Source of the DNA: Phycisphaerae bacterium
GTDB taxonomy: Bacteria; Planctomycetota; Phycisphaerae; UBA1845; Fen-1342
Assembly: GCA_028279405.1 (NCBI GenBank)
Contig: JANQNU010000064.1
Location: 1 to 64,000, forward strand
Reading direction: 5' to 3'
Length of the DNA stretch: 64,000 bases
The notes under the pieces are model-generated. The model searched no databases, was not told where the DNA came from, and was given only the letters and a program-made list of their open reading frames with translations. The position numbers and the translations under genes are program-made. Shown here piece after piece: positions 24,322 to 33,301 of the stretch (its first letter is position 1; each line of letters begins with the position of its first letter).

Positions 24322-25158
24322 ATGGGCATGAACGCAACCAGCCGAGCACGACGCGGATTGACGCTGATGGAGGTGATCATCTCGGTCGCCCTGATCGCGT
24401 TACTGATGACCGCGCTGATGACTTTCTACTGGGAGAGTGCGAAGGTTCGCGACCAGGCCGCGGCGCAGGCGGACCGTACGCAGATCGCACGGCAGGTGCT
24501 CAACCATATTGCCGCCGAGCTGCGGGGGTGCGTCGGTTTTGATCAGGTGGGGTTTCCGGTGGAGCAGCGGCTACGGGGCACGCGACGTGAGATCTCGTTT
24601 CTCACGACGGCGCTTCCGTCGCCTGAACAGTATCAGGTCTTTCGAGAGACCGATGACCTTCCGCCGGGGCATCATGATCTGCGGCAGGTTGATTACAAGC
24701 TATGGATCGATGAGGACGAACAAACCGAAGATGGCGAACCGGTCGTGGGCGGGATTCTGCGGAAGATCAAACGCACGCTCAACCAGTTCATCGTCGAAGA
24801 GGACGAGCCGGAGCAACTGCGGACAGACTTGTGGTCGCACGAGCTGGCATACCTCGAATTTCGCTACTTCGACGGCGCCGAGTGGGATATCCAGTGGGAC
24901 ATTACCGAAGGAAACTCGTTGCCGCAGCTGGTGCAGGTGATCGTCGGCTTCGAGTCGGTGACGGCCGAAGAGTTGGAGGACGCCGACCTGCAGGAGAACC
25001 CGCTCAACGCGACGGATCGGATCGAAGAATGGCACCCCGATCGTTATAGCGTCATCGTCCGGATCCCGGCAGCCGACCGGTTCTTCTCCAGTCGGTTCCA
25101 GCGTGTGCAGCAGCAACTGCTCGGCGACACGCTCGGCGTGGAGGGGCTCCAGCCATGA
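24322..25158 (+). CDS. gspJ: Minor pseudopilin GspJ-like
   Basis: A 278-residue type IV pilin-like protein. ATG 24322 gives MGMNATSRARRG then LTLMEVIISVALIALLMTAL with Glu at +5; ATG 24328 is an equally good start. GspJ-type features follow: DRTQIARQVLNHIAAELRGC, REISFLTTALPS, HELAYLEFRYFDGAEWDIQW. It is 102 bases after gspI, and its stop codon overlaps the gspK start in ATGA. Length is a little above the usual 200-220. GspJ forms the pseudopilus tip with GspI and GspK. Confidence 0.82.
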   Translation: MGMNATSRARRGLTLMEVIISVALIALLMTALMTFYWESAKVRDQAAAQADRTQIARQVLNHIAAELRGCVGFDQVGFPVEQRLRGTRREISFLTTALPSPEQYQVFRETDDLPPGHHDLRQVDYKLWIDEDEQTEDGEPVVGGILRKIKRTLNQFIVEEDEPEQLRTDLWSHELAYLEFRYFDGAEWDIQWDITEGNSLPQLVQVIVGFESVTAEELEDADLQENPLNATDRIEEWHPDRYSVIVRIPAADRFFSSRFQRVQQQLLGDTLGVEGLQP

Positions 25159-27011
25159 TGCGGAATCGCCTTCGAGTAGAACGTCCAAACACTGGCGGAC
25201 AAGCCGCCAGTGCCACCCGTCTGCGTCGGTCCCCCACCCCAAGATGGGGTGGGGCACCCGTTCTCCGAAAAGAGGAGTTAGCGAGGCAACGTCCCAGCAT
25301 CGGCGGACAAGTTGCCAGTGCCACCCGGCCGCGTCCGTTCGCCAGTCCAAGATGGGGTGGGGCACTTCGGCGCGCGGTGATCTTGCCGGTCGTGTTGGTC
25401 GTGATCGGGCTTTTGGCGCTGACGATGGCCGGGTTCGTGTTCTTTATCCGTGCCGAGACCGCGGGTATGGCGGCCCATGGTGATCAGCAGCAGGCGCGGC
25501 TGGCGGCGGAGTCGGGGTTGGAGGAGCTGGTCGCGGTGATCCGGGCGAATCGGCACGACGTCACGGCTTGGTTCGACGTTCCGACTCGTTTTCGGCATGC
25601 GCTGGTCTGGTCTGATGCGTATCTGCGTGAGGGCGATCCGGTGCGCGAGGCGGGGACGCGTGAACGGTTGTTCGAAGCGGGCGCGGCGCAGCCGGCGCCG
25701 GCATGGCGGTACAGTATCGTCGCACCCCTGGACACGGGGACGTTGGACGTTTTTCGCTACGGGGCAACGCCGGAGACCGCGCGGCTCAACCTGAACACGT
25801 CGACGCCGCAACAGATCGAGCGGTTGTTGACGCCTTTGCTGCTTGCTTTGCAGATCGAGAACCCGCAGGACCTGATCAGCGCGCTATTGGATTGGCGCGA
25901 TGGTGATGACGAAACGCTGCCGGGTGGTGCGGAGAACGACTGGTATAACACGCTTACGCCGCCGTATATGTGCAAGAATGCGCCCTTCGACACCGTTGAG
26001 GAGTTGTTGCTGGTGAGGGGGTTTTCGGCGGTGGCGCTGTATGGGGAGGACACGAATCGCAACGGTCTGCTCGATCCGAACGAAGACGACGGTGATGAGT
26101 CGTTCCCGTTCTTCGACAACGGTGACGGTGTGCTGAACCGCGGTATCGCGCCTTACTTGACCGTCCACGGTCGCGAGCCGGACACCGCGCTGGACAACAA
26201 GCAGCGCATCAACCTGCTGGCGCAAGCGGGGGTAATAACGGCGCAGATTCAGGATCAGATCGAGGAAGAGGAGCTGAGCGCCGCGACGATCCAGTGGATC
26301 CTCTCGCTGAAGCAGCAGAACTTCAACTTCGCGCAACTCGGCAGTCCGGCGGAGCTGTATCAACAGTTCGGGGATACGAGTGCGTTCGTTGACGCGGAGG
26401 GGAATCCGATACCGCCGCCGACGCAACGGCAGGAGTTGGCGAACAGTCCGGTGACGCTGGAAGAGATGGCCGTGATCATGGACCGCTTCACGACGCGCAC
26501 CGAGCAGCAGGGCGCGGGCGGTCAGCCGACATCCCAGCCGACGTCTCAACCCACGTCGCAGCCGACCTCACAGCCGACGCCGACCGTGCCAGTCGGGCAG
26601 GGCGTGGCGTATCAGCAGGGGATGATTATCGGACTGGTGAATATCAACGTGGCGCCGCCTGAGGTTTTGGGGTTGGTTCCGGGGATGACGCCGGAGGCGC
26701 TGGGTTCGATTATTGCGACGCGTGGGACGTTGGAGGCGGCGGCGCTGCGGACGACGGCGTGGCCGTTGGCGTCGGGAGCGGTGGACACTGCAACCTATCA
26801 TGCGATTGCCCCGTATATCACTACGAAGGCGTATCAGTACCGCGTGGAGGTGCTGGGGTACGCGGATCACGTAAAGACGGCTCGGCGGTTCGAGTGGGTG
26901 ATCGAGATGATCGGCCAGATTCACCAGGTCAAGTACTTTCGCGAGCTGACCGGCTTGGGGATCGCGTGGCCGATTGATGACGATACGCGTGTGACGGCGG
27001 TTGCTCAATAG
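25155..27011 (+). CDS. gspK: Pseudopilin GspK with an interspersed-repeat insertion in its leader
   Basis: A 618-residue minor pseudopilin. The start ATG 25155 overlaps the gspJ stop. Residues 10-72 are encoded by two copies of a family B+C intergenic repeat with a 108-bp period (IGGQ/TGGQ, ASATR, PRWGGA in both). The membrane segment begins only at about residue 73: LRRAVILPVVLVVIGLLALT, normally near residue 10. The rest is a normal GspK: TARLNLNTSTPQQIERLL and the ISALLDWRDGDDE block, the INLLAQAG and VNINVAPPEVLGLVPGM helix-hairpin-helix-like region. A PTSQ tandem repeat lies at about 456-475. No in-frame ATG, GTG or TTG with a ribosome site removes the insertion. The extended leader may be processed off, or may block prepilin peptidase. 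Confidence 0.85.
   Translation: MMRNRLRVERPNTGGQAASATRLRRSPTPRWGGAPVLRKEELARQRPSIGGQVASATRPRPFASPRWGGALRRAVILPVVLVVIGLLALTMAGFVFFIRAETAGMAAHGDQQQARLAAESGLEELVAVIRANRHDVTAWFDVPTRFRHALVWSDAYLREGDPVREAGTRERLFEAGAAQPAPAWRYSIVAPLDTGTLDVFRYGATPETARLNLNTSTPQQIERLLTPLLLALQIENPQDLISALLDWRDGDDETLPGGAENDWYNTLTPPYMCKNAPFDTVEELLLVRGFSAVALYGEDTNRNGLLDPNEDDGDESFPFFDNGDGVLNRGIAPYLTVHGREPDTALDNKQRINLLAQAGVITAQIQDQIEEEELSAATIQWILSLKQQNFNFAQLGSPAELYQQFGDTSAFVDAEGNPIPPPTQRQELANSPVTLEEMAVIMDRFTTRTEQQGAGGQPTSQPTSQPTSQPTSQPTPTVPVGQGVAYQQGMIIGLVNINVAPPEVLGLVPGMTPEALGSIIATRGTLEAAALRTTAWPLASGAVDTATYHAIAPYITTKAYQYRVEVLGYADHVKTARRFEWVIEMIGQIHQVKYFRELTGLGIAWPIDDDTRVTAVAQ
25182..25365 (+). repeat. 108-bp-period duplication of repeat families B and C inside gspK
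   Basis: Copy 1 spans 25182-25257 and copy 2 spans 25290-25365, in the same frame. About 64 of 76 positions match by eye. Copy 1 keeps the perfect family C stem: CACTGGCGG (25190-25198) and CCGCCAGTG (25204-25212). Each copy ends with the family B half AAGATGGGGTGGGGCAC. Copy 2 has lost the stem symmetry. Confidence 0.85.
26522..26583 (+). repeat. PTSQ tandem repeat within gspK
   Basis: About five short in-frame units encode PTSQ in tandem (GGQ then PTSQPTSQPTSQPTSQ, ending PTPTVP). It likely forms a flexible linker between two halves of GspK. Confidence 0.8.
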
Positions 27012-27086
27012 CGGGTGACGGATCCGCGAGCGCCCGCTAGCATGTGCCGATAACAGAATTGACGTTTGTCGCGAGGTTGCTGAATC

Positions 27087-28685
27087 GTGGTTTCGCTTGC
27101 TCGAAAAGTACTGTGTCTGGACTGGGATCGTCGCTCGCTGCGGTTCGTGGTGGCGCGTGTCGGCCGTGGTCGGGTGCAGTTGGAGCATGCTCATTCGGTG
27201 CGTCTGGGGGGCGTGAATCCGGACGAGCCCGAGGCGATGGGGTCGTTCATCAAACAGACGCTGAAGCGGCATCGCGTTTCGTTTCACAAGGCGATTGTGG
27301 ACGTTCCGCGGGACCGGGTTTTCATTCATTTGCTGGGGATTCCGCCGACGCCGGAGAATGAGGTGGCGGACATCGTCCGGTTCCAGGCGATGAAGGAACT
27401 GACGTTTCATATCGACGACGCCGAGCTGGATCACGTGGTGGTCGCGCGGGACGAGCAGGGGCAGGCGACCGAGGTGTTGGTCGCGGCCGTGCTGAAGAAG
27501 ACGCTGGACGGGCTGCGCGAGGTCGTGCAGGCGGCGGGTTTGAAGCTGGCGCGGGTCGGGCTGCGGCCGTATGCCAATCTGGTGAGTGTGCGGCATTTGC
27601 CGGAGATTGCGGACAAGCGGACGTTGTTTGTCGATGTAGGTCCGACGACGACGGAGATTGACGTTTTTTGCGGGCAGGCGCTGCGGTTTTCGCGGGCGGC
27701 GAGTGTGACGGTGAATCCGCCGGACCCGAGCGGGTCGCTGTCGGCGAGTGCCGATTCGCGGATCCTGACGACGGCGGACCTGGAGCGTTCGGATCAGGCG
27801 CTTGATACGTCGGTGAACACGTTGCTGGTGGAGATGACCCGTACGATCCAGGCGTTTCGCGCGACGGATCCGGTTGCTCACCTGGACCAGATCGTGATCG
27901 CCGGCGGGACGGGTGTGGAATCGGAGTTGGCGCGTCGAGCGGAGCAGCGCTTCGGGTACGCGTGTGAGCTGTTCGACCCGACGCAGCCGTTGGGAGTTGC
28001 CAAGAAGGAAAGCGCAAAGTTGCGCGAGTTCTCTGCGGCGCTGGGGCTCGCATGGGGCCTGAGCCGTGAGGGGTTGCTCGAGCTGGATTTCCTCAATCCG
28101 AAGCGGCCGATTCCGAAGAAGAAGATTCGCATTCAGCGCGCTCGGCTGGCAGGTTTGACGGCGGCGGCGTTGGCGGTGTCGGCGGCCGGCTACGGGTTCC
28201 TGCAGTATCAGGCTGGAGCGCGGCAGTTGCAGAACATCAAGGAAAGTGTGGCGAGCGCCAGAGCGGACTTGAAGAAGCAGGTCGAGATTCAAACGCGGAT
28301 CGAGGAACTGGGCGATTGGGCGTTGCGTGCGTCCTGGCCGGACGAGCTGTTGCGGCTGACCGATAGCGCCGTCGAGCCGGGCAAGAAGATGCTGGTGCAG
28401 CAGATGACGCTCGATAACCGCACGGCGGCGATCGCGATCCGGCAGTTGCGGGCCAACCACTTCGATGTGCCGACGGAGTATGAGCGCCGGTTGAACGATT
28501 TGAACGAAGACGGCGTGCGCCGGTACCAGGCGGCACAAGGAACATGGCGCGAGACGGCCAAGGTCAAGGCTGACGACTGGCAGGGGTCGGTCGATCTGCG
28601 GGTGATCCTGCGGCCGTTGCTCGATGGGCTGGAGAAGCGTGACGCGAACGAGCGCGCGCGTCGACAACGATTGCGGAAGCTGTAG
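27087..28685 (+). CDS. gspL: PilM-PilN (GspL-type) fusion assembly protein
   Basis: A 532-residue protein. Residues about 5-345 have the actin-like ATPase fold of PilM: VLCLDWDRRSLRFVVARV at the start, TLFVDVGPTTTEID (phosphate 2-type motif), LDQIVIAGGTGVESELARR near the end. Then a single membrane helix (RLAGLTAAALAVSAAGYGFL, about 353-373), a coiled-coil region (KESVASARADLKKQVEIQTR) and a C-terminal PilN-like domain. GspL joins the same two parts in type II systems, while PilM and PilN are separate in type IV pili. It sits 75 bases after gspK and feeds directly into the next gene. It links the secretion ATPase to the inner membrane platform. Confidence 0.82.
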   Translation: MVSLARKVLCLDWDRRSLRFVVARVGRGRVQLEHAHSVRLGGVNPDEPEAMGSFIKQTLKRHRVSFHKAIVDVPRDRVFIHLLGIPPTPENEVADIVRFQAMKELTFHIDDAELDHVVVARDEQGQATEVLVAAVLKKTLDGLREVVQAAGLKLARVGLRPYANLVSVRHLPEIADKRTLFVDVGPTTTEIDVFCGQALRFSRAASVTVNPPDPSGSLSASADSRILTTADLERSDQALDTSVNTLLVEMTRTIQAFRATDPVAHLDQIVIAGGTGVESELARRAEQRFGYACELFDPTQPLGVAKKESAKLREFSAALGLAWGLSREGLLELDFLNPKRPIPKKKIRIQRARLAGLTAAALAVSAAGYGFLQYQAGARQLQNIKESVASARADLKKQVEIQTRIEELGDWALRASWPDELLRLTDSAVEPGKKMLVQQMTLDNRTAAIAIRQLRANHFDVPTEYERRLNDLNEDGVRRYQAAQGTWRETAKVKADDWQGSVDLRVILRPLLDGLEKRDANERARRQRLRKL

Positions 28686-28703
28686 AAAGGACTTGCTGAA
28701 CGC

Positions 28704-29816
28704 ATGAATCCGCGCGAACGAATCCTGGCCATCTCCATCGTCGGTCTGCTGGCGGTCTGGGGCGGCATGGCCGTCGTGCGCAATCTGATCATCAAGCCGT
28801 TCGCGCAGCAGCGGGAAGATATCAAAAACCAGCGAGCGCAACTCGGCGACTACGAGCTTCAGTCGTTGCAGCTTGCGAACGTTCGCAAGGACTGGAAGGA
28901 CAGCGTCGGGCGGACGTTGGGGCGGACCGCGGAGACGGCGCAGCGCGCGTTTCGCGAAGATTTGAGCAAGTTGCTGGAGAAGCACGGCTTTGCGTCGCGC
29001 GAGCTGAGCATCAAGAACTATCAGGCTCGAGCGATCGGCAAGCGCGGGCTGGTCGAGGTGCCGGTGCAGATTACCACGCGCGGCAAGCTCAAGGACCTGG
29101 TCGGGTTCCTGCTCGACTTCGAACGCCGATCCTATTTTGGCAAGGTCGACCGCGTGAGCGTGAGTGCCGATCCCAGTGCCGCCCGGACGACGGGCAGTGG
29201 TCGGCGTAACCGCAATCGCAACAAGCCGGACCGCGACGGTCCGGACCTGAAGCTGACGATCCAGGCGTCGACGATCGTGCTGCCCAAGCTCGACAAGGAC
29301 GAGAAATTCGCGTCGATGAGCGAAGTCGGCGAAGACGACGGCGATCTCGACTTCCCGCTGGAGGAGTACGCGCGGATCGCGAAAGCCAACCTGTTCGCGA
29401 AGTACGTGCCGGTCGTGAAAACGCCGCCGCGGGGGCCTGAGACGAAGGTTGTTAGGGTGCCGGGGAAACAACCAGAAGAGAAGCGGCCGCCGCCGCCACC
29501 GCCGAATCCGCGGAAGGATGCGGACAAGTTCACACTGGTGGCGACGACGTCGTTGGGTGGCGAGATCGTGGCGCACGTGCGGGATGAACGGAAGCGTGGC
29601 GACGGTCCGGATTACTTCAAGATCAACCAGAAGCTGGACGACGGCGTGATCCTGCTGATTCATCCGCGCGGGCTGGTGTTGCGCTCGACTGGCGGGGAAG
29701 AGCAAGGGCAGGATTTCTTCTACAAGCTCGGTCGCAACTTCAAGGAGCGCGAGCTGCTCGACGAATCGAAGTATCCCGACGTGGCGCGCGACCTGCGTGT
29801 CGCGATCAGTAGTTGA
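28704..29816 (+). CDS. PilO/GspM-like assembly protein with a PilP/GspC-like C-terminal domain
   Basis: A 370-residue protein. The N-terminal membrane segment (ERILAISIVGLLAVWGGMAV) and coiled coil (AQQREDIKNQRAQLGDYELQ) are followed by a ferredoxin-like region (VEVPVQITTRGKLKDLVGFL) typical of PilO/GspM. A basic Asn/Arg stretch, then a run of six prolines near residue 263, leads to a C-terminal beta domain of about 80 residues, FTLVATTSLGGEIVAHVRDE and GVILLIHPRGLVLRSTGG, that looks like the PilP or GspC homology-region domain that contacts the secretin. If correct this is a PilO-PilP-type fusion; that part is inference. It ends the operon. Confidence 0.7.
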   Translation: MNPRERILAISIVGLLAVWGGMAVVRNLIIKPFAQQREDIKNQRAQLGDYELQSLQLANVRKDWKDSVGRTLGRTAETAQRAFREDLSKLLEKHGFASRELSIKNYQARAIGKRGLVEVPVQITTRGKLKDLVGFLLDFERRSYFGKVDRVSVSADPSAARTTGSGRRNRNRNKPDRDGPDLKLTIQASTIVLPKLDKDEKFASMSEVGEDDGDLDFPLEEYARIAKANLFAKYVPVVKTPPRGPETKVVRVPGKQPEEKRPPPPPPNPRKDADKFTLVATTSLGGEIVAHVRDERKRGDGPDYFKINQKLDDGVILLIHPRGLVLRSTGGEEQGQDFFYKLGRNFKERELLDESKYPDVARDLRVAISS

Positions 29817-30160
29817 GCGAGACGCGTCCCCCACCCTAATGGGTGGGCACCTTGCTCGACTCGCGCCCCCTTGATCCCCTCGCTGGCGTTCGGGGCTCGT
29901 TGTGTGGCCGGGAGCGCCAGTGCGAGCCGCGAGCGGGGAGCAAGCTCTCTCTGCGAAGCCTGTGTCTACGCCACAGGCCACGACGAGAACCCTACACTGA
30001 CCACAACGAGCCGCGAGCGCGAGCGAGCGGTTAAGGTCGATAACGGGCGAGACGCGCGCCTCACCCTGGGTTTTGATCGTGCCCCAGAGCGATTTGGTGC
30101 AGGTGTCCCAGGACGGTTTGGTGCCCCAGGGTTCTACCCGGGTTCGCTGGCGTTTTCGCG
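29817..30160. other. Intergenic repeat stretch between convergent genes
   Basis: No gene was found in these 344 bases. They hold a family B copy (29826-29853, CCCCCACCCTAATGGGTGGG), a family A copy (29871-29904), an inverted family A copy with its hairpin (29921-29980, CTGTGTCTACGCCACAGG), and another inverted family A core (30001-30031). The genes on either side converge. Confidence 0.6.
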
Positions 30161-31405
30161 TCAGCTTGGCTGTGAGCGAACCAGCGCTTGGAGGACGCGG
30201 CGGACCTCCTCGATCCCGATCTTGCGCGAGCGGTTCGCGACGTCGATCGCGCTTTTTCCCTTGGCATTTCGGTGTTCGATCGAGGCGCCGAGGTCGCGGA
30301 GCTTCTGGACGCAATCGGCGCGTCCGCCACGGACGGCGGCGAACATCGGCGTTTCACCCTTGTCGTTCTCGGCGTCGAGTTCTGCGCCGTGTTCGGCAAG
30401 TAACTCGATCTGCACCGGTCGGCCGTAGAATGCGGCGTCGAACAGAGGCGTGTCGCCATCAGCGGACCGGGCCTCGAGATCGGCATCGTGTTCGAGCAAC
30501 AAGCGCGTGATATTGGCGAAGCCTGCTTGCGATGCGCGGTGTAGCGCGGTCTTGCCCTTGTAGTCGCGGACATTGACGTCGTACCCCTGAGCCAGCAACG
30601 GCGTTACGCGGGTCGGATCGTCGGGGGCGTTGTGGTTGCCGCGACAGGCATCGACGAGTTCCGGCCATTTCTCCGGCACGACGTCGTCTTCACCTACCTC
30701 ATAGCCGTGACGCTGCGCGATCGTGCGGAACACTGGATCGAGCCAGCTCCGGTGGCGCGTCGCACGCGGGTCCGCACCCGCTGCAACGAGCAACTCGGCA
30801 ACGTTCGGCTGTTCCGTGGCGACGGCGTCAAACAGGATTCGCGGGTTCGCAGCAGGGTCGGCACCCGCCGCCAGAAGCCGCTCGACAGTCGCCGACTGGC
30901 GCCCGGCGATGGCATACTGCAACGGCCAAGCGATGTAGCTGTTCCAGCGATGCTTACGTTTCGCTGGACGGTCGGCGGCGCCCGGGTCGCGTTGGAGCGT
31001 CGCGTCGACAAAGGGCCGGTCGGCCAGAAAACATGCTGACAGGAAGTCGAGCCCCGCGCCTTTTGACGCGAGGTACTCGGACGTTGCGTCTTTTCCATTG
31101 AGCGACGCGGCGAGCCACGGCGATACCTCAACGCGCGTCTCGCGGTGGTAGCATCCGAGGGCCCGCATGTCGGCAGCGTGCTCTTCGACCAGTAGCCGAA
31201 CGATTCCGAGCTGGCCGCGACGGGCTGCTTCCCAGAGCATCGTGCGTCCGTGCGGTCCGATCCAACGAACGAACTGCCGCGGGTCGTCGAGATAGGCCGT
31301 GACCGCGCGCAGATTCCCCGACGCGCAGGCTGGCAGCACGACCTTCAGGAAGTCGTTAGTCTGGCCGGTCAACGGCAGCATCGGCATCGTCTTCAACTCC
31401 GACAC
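30161..31405 (-). CDS. Ankyrin-repeat protein
   Basis: A 414-residue protein with no signal peptide, so probably cytoplasmic. Ankyrin repeats are clear in the C-terminal half: GKTALHRASQAGFANITRLL, GDTPLFDAAFYGRPVQIELL, GETPMFAAVRGGRADCVQKL, and GKSAIDVANRSRKIGI. Several degenerate units lie in the N-terminal part (GRTMLWEAARRGQLGIVRLL, QPNVAELLVAAGADPR). Start may instead be ATG at residue 7 (31387). Ankyrin repeats mediate protein binding; no enzymatic domain is present and the partner is unknown. A 386-base gap precedes the divergent PEP-CTERM gene. Confidence 0.85.
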   Translation of the reverse strand: MSELKTMPMLPLTGQTNDFLKVVLPACASGNLRAVTAYLDDPRQFVRWIGPHGRTMLWEAARRGQLGIVRLLVEEHAADMRALGCYHRETRVEVSPWLAASLNGKDATSEYLASKGAGLDFLSACFLADRPFVDATLQRDPGAADRPAKRKHRWNSYIAWPLQYAIAGRQSATVERLLAAGADPAANPRILFDAVATEQPNVAELLVAAGADPRATRHRSWLDPVFRTIAQRHGYEVGEDDVVPEKWPELVDACRGNHNAPDDPTRVTPLLAQGYDVNVRDYKGKTALHRASQAGFANITRLLLEHDADLEARSADGDTPLFDAAFYGRPVQIELLAEHGAELDAENDKGETPMFAAVRGGRADCVQKLRDLGASIEHRNAKGKSAIDVANRSRKIGIEEVRRVLQALVRSQPS

Positions 31406-31791
31406 AACTCAGCGAACGAGCAGCCCGCATCATACCGAGTGTTGGCCTGGTGCCGACGAGTTCCGACATCGGTCGTTGATCGACGAAGTCATCGCAAGCA
31501 TGCCGGTTCGCGCAGCTGCAGTCCAATAACGACACATCGACGTGTTTGTGGCCTGGCAGATATGTCTTTGTCAACGAAAGAGTGGATAGATGGCGACCGG
31601 GTACTCGTATAAATCGATTGAGGAGCGAGACGCCGCGGATGGTATCGTAATCAGGTGATCTCATACCTGCGCGCTGTCTCGCAGATATGTGCGCTGTCGG
31701 GGCGCACGCTTTCGTTCGTATGCGACGTAGGCCCTGCCTTTGTACGAGAGCGGGCGAGCCAACGGCGCAGCCAGCTTGAGGAGGCTCGGAG
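31406..31791. other. Divergent intergenic region upstream of the PEP-CTERM pair
   Basis: No gene was found in these 386 bases. A short perfect inverted repeat, GTGCGC (31688-31693) and GCGCAC (31701-31706), is present, as is a TATAAA at 31608-31613 without a matching -35 box. Confidence 0.35.
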
Positions 31792-32484
31792 ATGAAGCGG
31801 AATGTACGAATTCGACGCGCGCGTTTCTCGCGCGGAAGTACCGCGCGAAATCTGGCATGTGCACTTGGGGTCGCGTTGTTCGTCGGCGGCGTGCAGGCTG
31901 CCTCGGAAACGCAAGTGTTGAGCTTCGACTACAGTGGCGGGCCACCGCCGCAGTTTACGATCGAGAAGTTCGACTCGCAGGGCGGTACGCGCACGCTGAC
32001 CGGTGTGACGATCAGTTTCGATGCGACTTCCAGCCTCGACGTCTTTGCCGAGAATCAGTCGGATGCGCCGGTCGACGACTGGTTCGTCGACCTCGCCGTC
32101 CTGCCGCGGTTCGAGCTGCTCGATGCCAAGAAGTCCAGCTTCGGGCTGGGGGGCTCCGGCTTTCCCCAGCTCATGGCCGACCTCGGCCCCAGCGACGGCG
32201 TTCCGGGCAGCGGCGAGGACTTCATTCAGTTCCCGACCGTCAGTGTCAAGCTTCACAGCCACTTTGATCTTTTCCCGCAAGACGTCGCGCTCTTCGATGG
32301 TGGCGGCACGGTTGACGGTCTGCTGGCGCTGCCGTTGAGCATCGCAATTCCACCCTTGCCGGTTGCCTTCGATCTGACGCGGAACGATGTTGGCGCGCTG
32401 ACCATCACGTATCAGTACGTGCCGGAGCCGTCGGTCCTCTCACTTCTTACGTTCGGCGGCTTGCTGTTCGTTCGGCGGCGGTAG
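31792..32484 (+). CDS. PEP-CTERM secreted protein (first paralogue)
   Basis: A 230-residue exported protein; GAGGAGG at 31778-31784 is seven bases before ATG 31792. A signal peptide ends near GGVQAA. The body is a beta-sandwich (TQVLSFDYSGGPPPQFTIEK, GTRTLTGVTISFDATSSLDV) resembling choice-of-anchor domains. The C-terminus is a PEP-CTERM tail: VPEPSVLSLLTFGGLLFVRRR, that is V-PEP, a hydrophobic helix and a basic end. Such tails are recognised by exosortase and anchored at the surface. No exosortase gene is in the window. Confidence 0.82.
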   Translation: MKRNVRIRRARFSRGSTARNLACALGVALFVGGVQAASETQVLSFDYSGGPPPQFTIEKFDSQGGTRTLTGVTISFDATSSLDVFAENQSDAPVDDWFVDLAVLPRFELLDAKKSSFGLGGSGFPQLMADLGPSDGVPGSGEDFIQFPTVSVKLHSHFDLFPQDVALFDGGGTVDGLLALPLSIAIPPLPVAFDLTRNDVGALTITYQYVPEPSVLSLLTFGGLLFVRRR

Positions 32485-32533
32485 GCATTCGATCGTGGTT
32501 TCGAGACTTATGTTCGTATTCCTGGAGAGGACG

Positions 32534-33226
32534 ATGATTAGCACGACGAATGCGCGGAGACTCAGCATTCTTTCTTGGGCGGCCAGCGCGGTGATCGCGC
32601 TGAGCAACGCCGCAACGCATGCGGCGACCGAGACACAGGTTATTCCGTTTAGCCATACCGAAGGCAACGGTTTCCCCACCTTCTCGATCGACTATTTCGA
32701 TACACTCGGCGGAAGCCGGACGTTGACCGGCGTTACGATCGAGCTCGCCGGAACGTCGACGCTCGAAGCGTTCACGGAGAACCTCGGTGACCAGCCGATC
32801 AACGATTGGAACTTCGATTTTGCGGTCTTGCCAGTTCTCGAGATTCTCGACTTCAAGAAGTTCGCGGTTCCGTTCGATCAGGCCGACTATCCAACCGTCG
32901 TTCTCGATCTGGCGGCGAGTGACGGTGTTGAAGGCAGCGGTCCGGACTTTGCGCACATACCTGAGCGGATGATCGATTTGGCGGATGTCGTCGACATCGG
33001 GCCGGGCGACCTTGCACTGTTCACCGGCACGGGGTCTGTGGACGCGTTTCTCGGTCTGCCGTTCCTGTTCCCGTTTCCCCCGGGGCCGACGGATACGAGT
33101 TGGGAGCGAAGCGAGGCCGGTACGCTCACCGTCACCTACACATACGTTCCCGAGCCGACCACGATGAGTCTGCTCAGCCTGGGCGGTATATCGCTCGTGG
33201 CGCGCCGTCGACAGCGGGCGCGGTAG
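32534..33226 (+). CDS. PEP-CTERM secreted protein (second paralogue)
   Basis: About 230 residues. ATG 32534 follows GGAG (32524-32527); the GTG upstream in frame at 32495 has no ribosome site. It is a close paralogue of the gene just before it: ETQVIPFSHTEGNG, GSRTLTGVTIELAGTSTLEA, NDWNFDFAVLPVLEILD match the same blocks in order. The C-terminal tail is VPEPTTMSLLSLGGISLVAR and a basic end. The two genes are 49 bases apart and likely arose by tandem duplication. Confidence 0.82.
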   Translation: MISTTNARRLSILSWAASAVIALSNAATHAATETQVIPFSHTEGNGFPTFSIDYFDTLGGSRTLTGVTIELAGTSTLEAFTENLGDQPINDWNFDFAVLPVLEILDFKKFAVPFDQADYPTVVLDLAASDGVEGSGPDFAHIPERMIDLADVVDIGPGDLALFTGTGSVDAFLGLPFLFPFPPGPTDTSWERSEAGTLTVTYTYVPEPTTMSLLSLGGISLVARRRQRAR

Positions 33227-33301
33227 TGCAGAAGAGCGGCGCCGAGAGAGATGAGTCGGCCGGGATCGCCGTCACGATTCGGGCGCGCTGCGACTGGCGA
33301 T

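Noticed and set aside
26568-30314. 1248-residue open frame on the minus strand opposite gspK, gspL and gspM
   Set aside because: It mirrors three well-supported genes, is extremely Arg/His/Leu-rich with no domain signal, and runs through the intergenic repeats. High GC explains the lack of stops.
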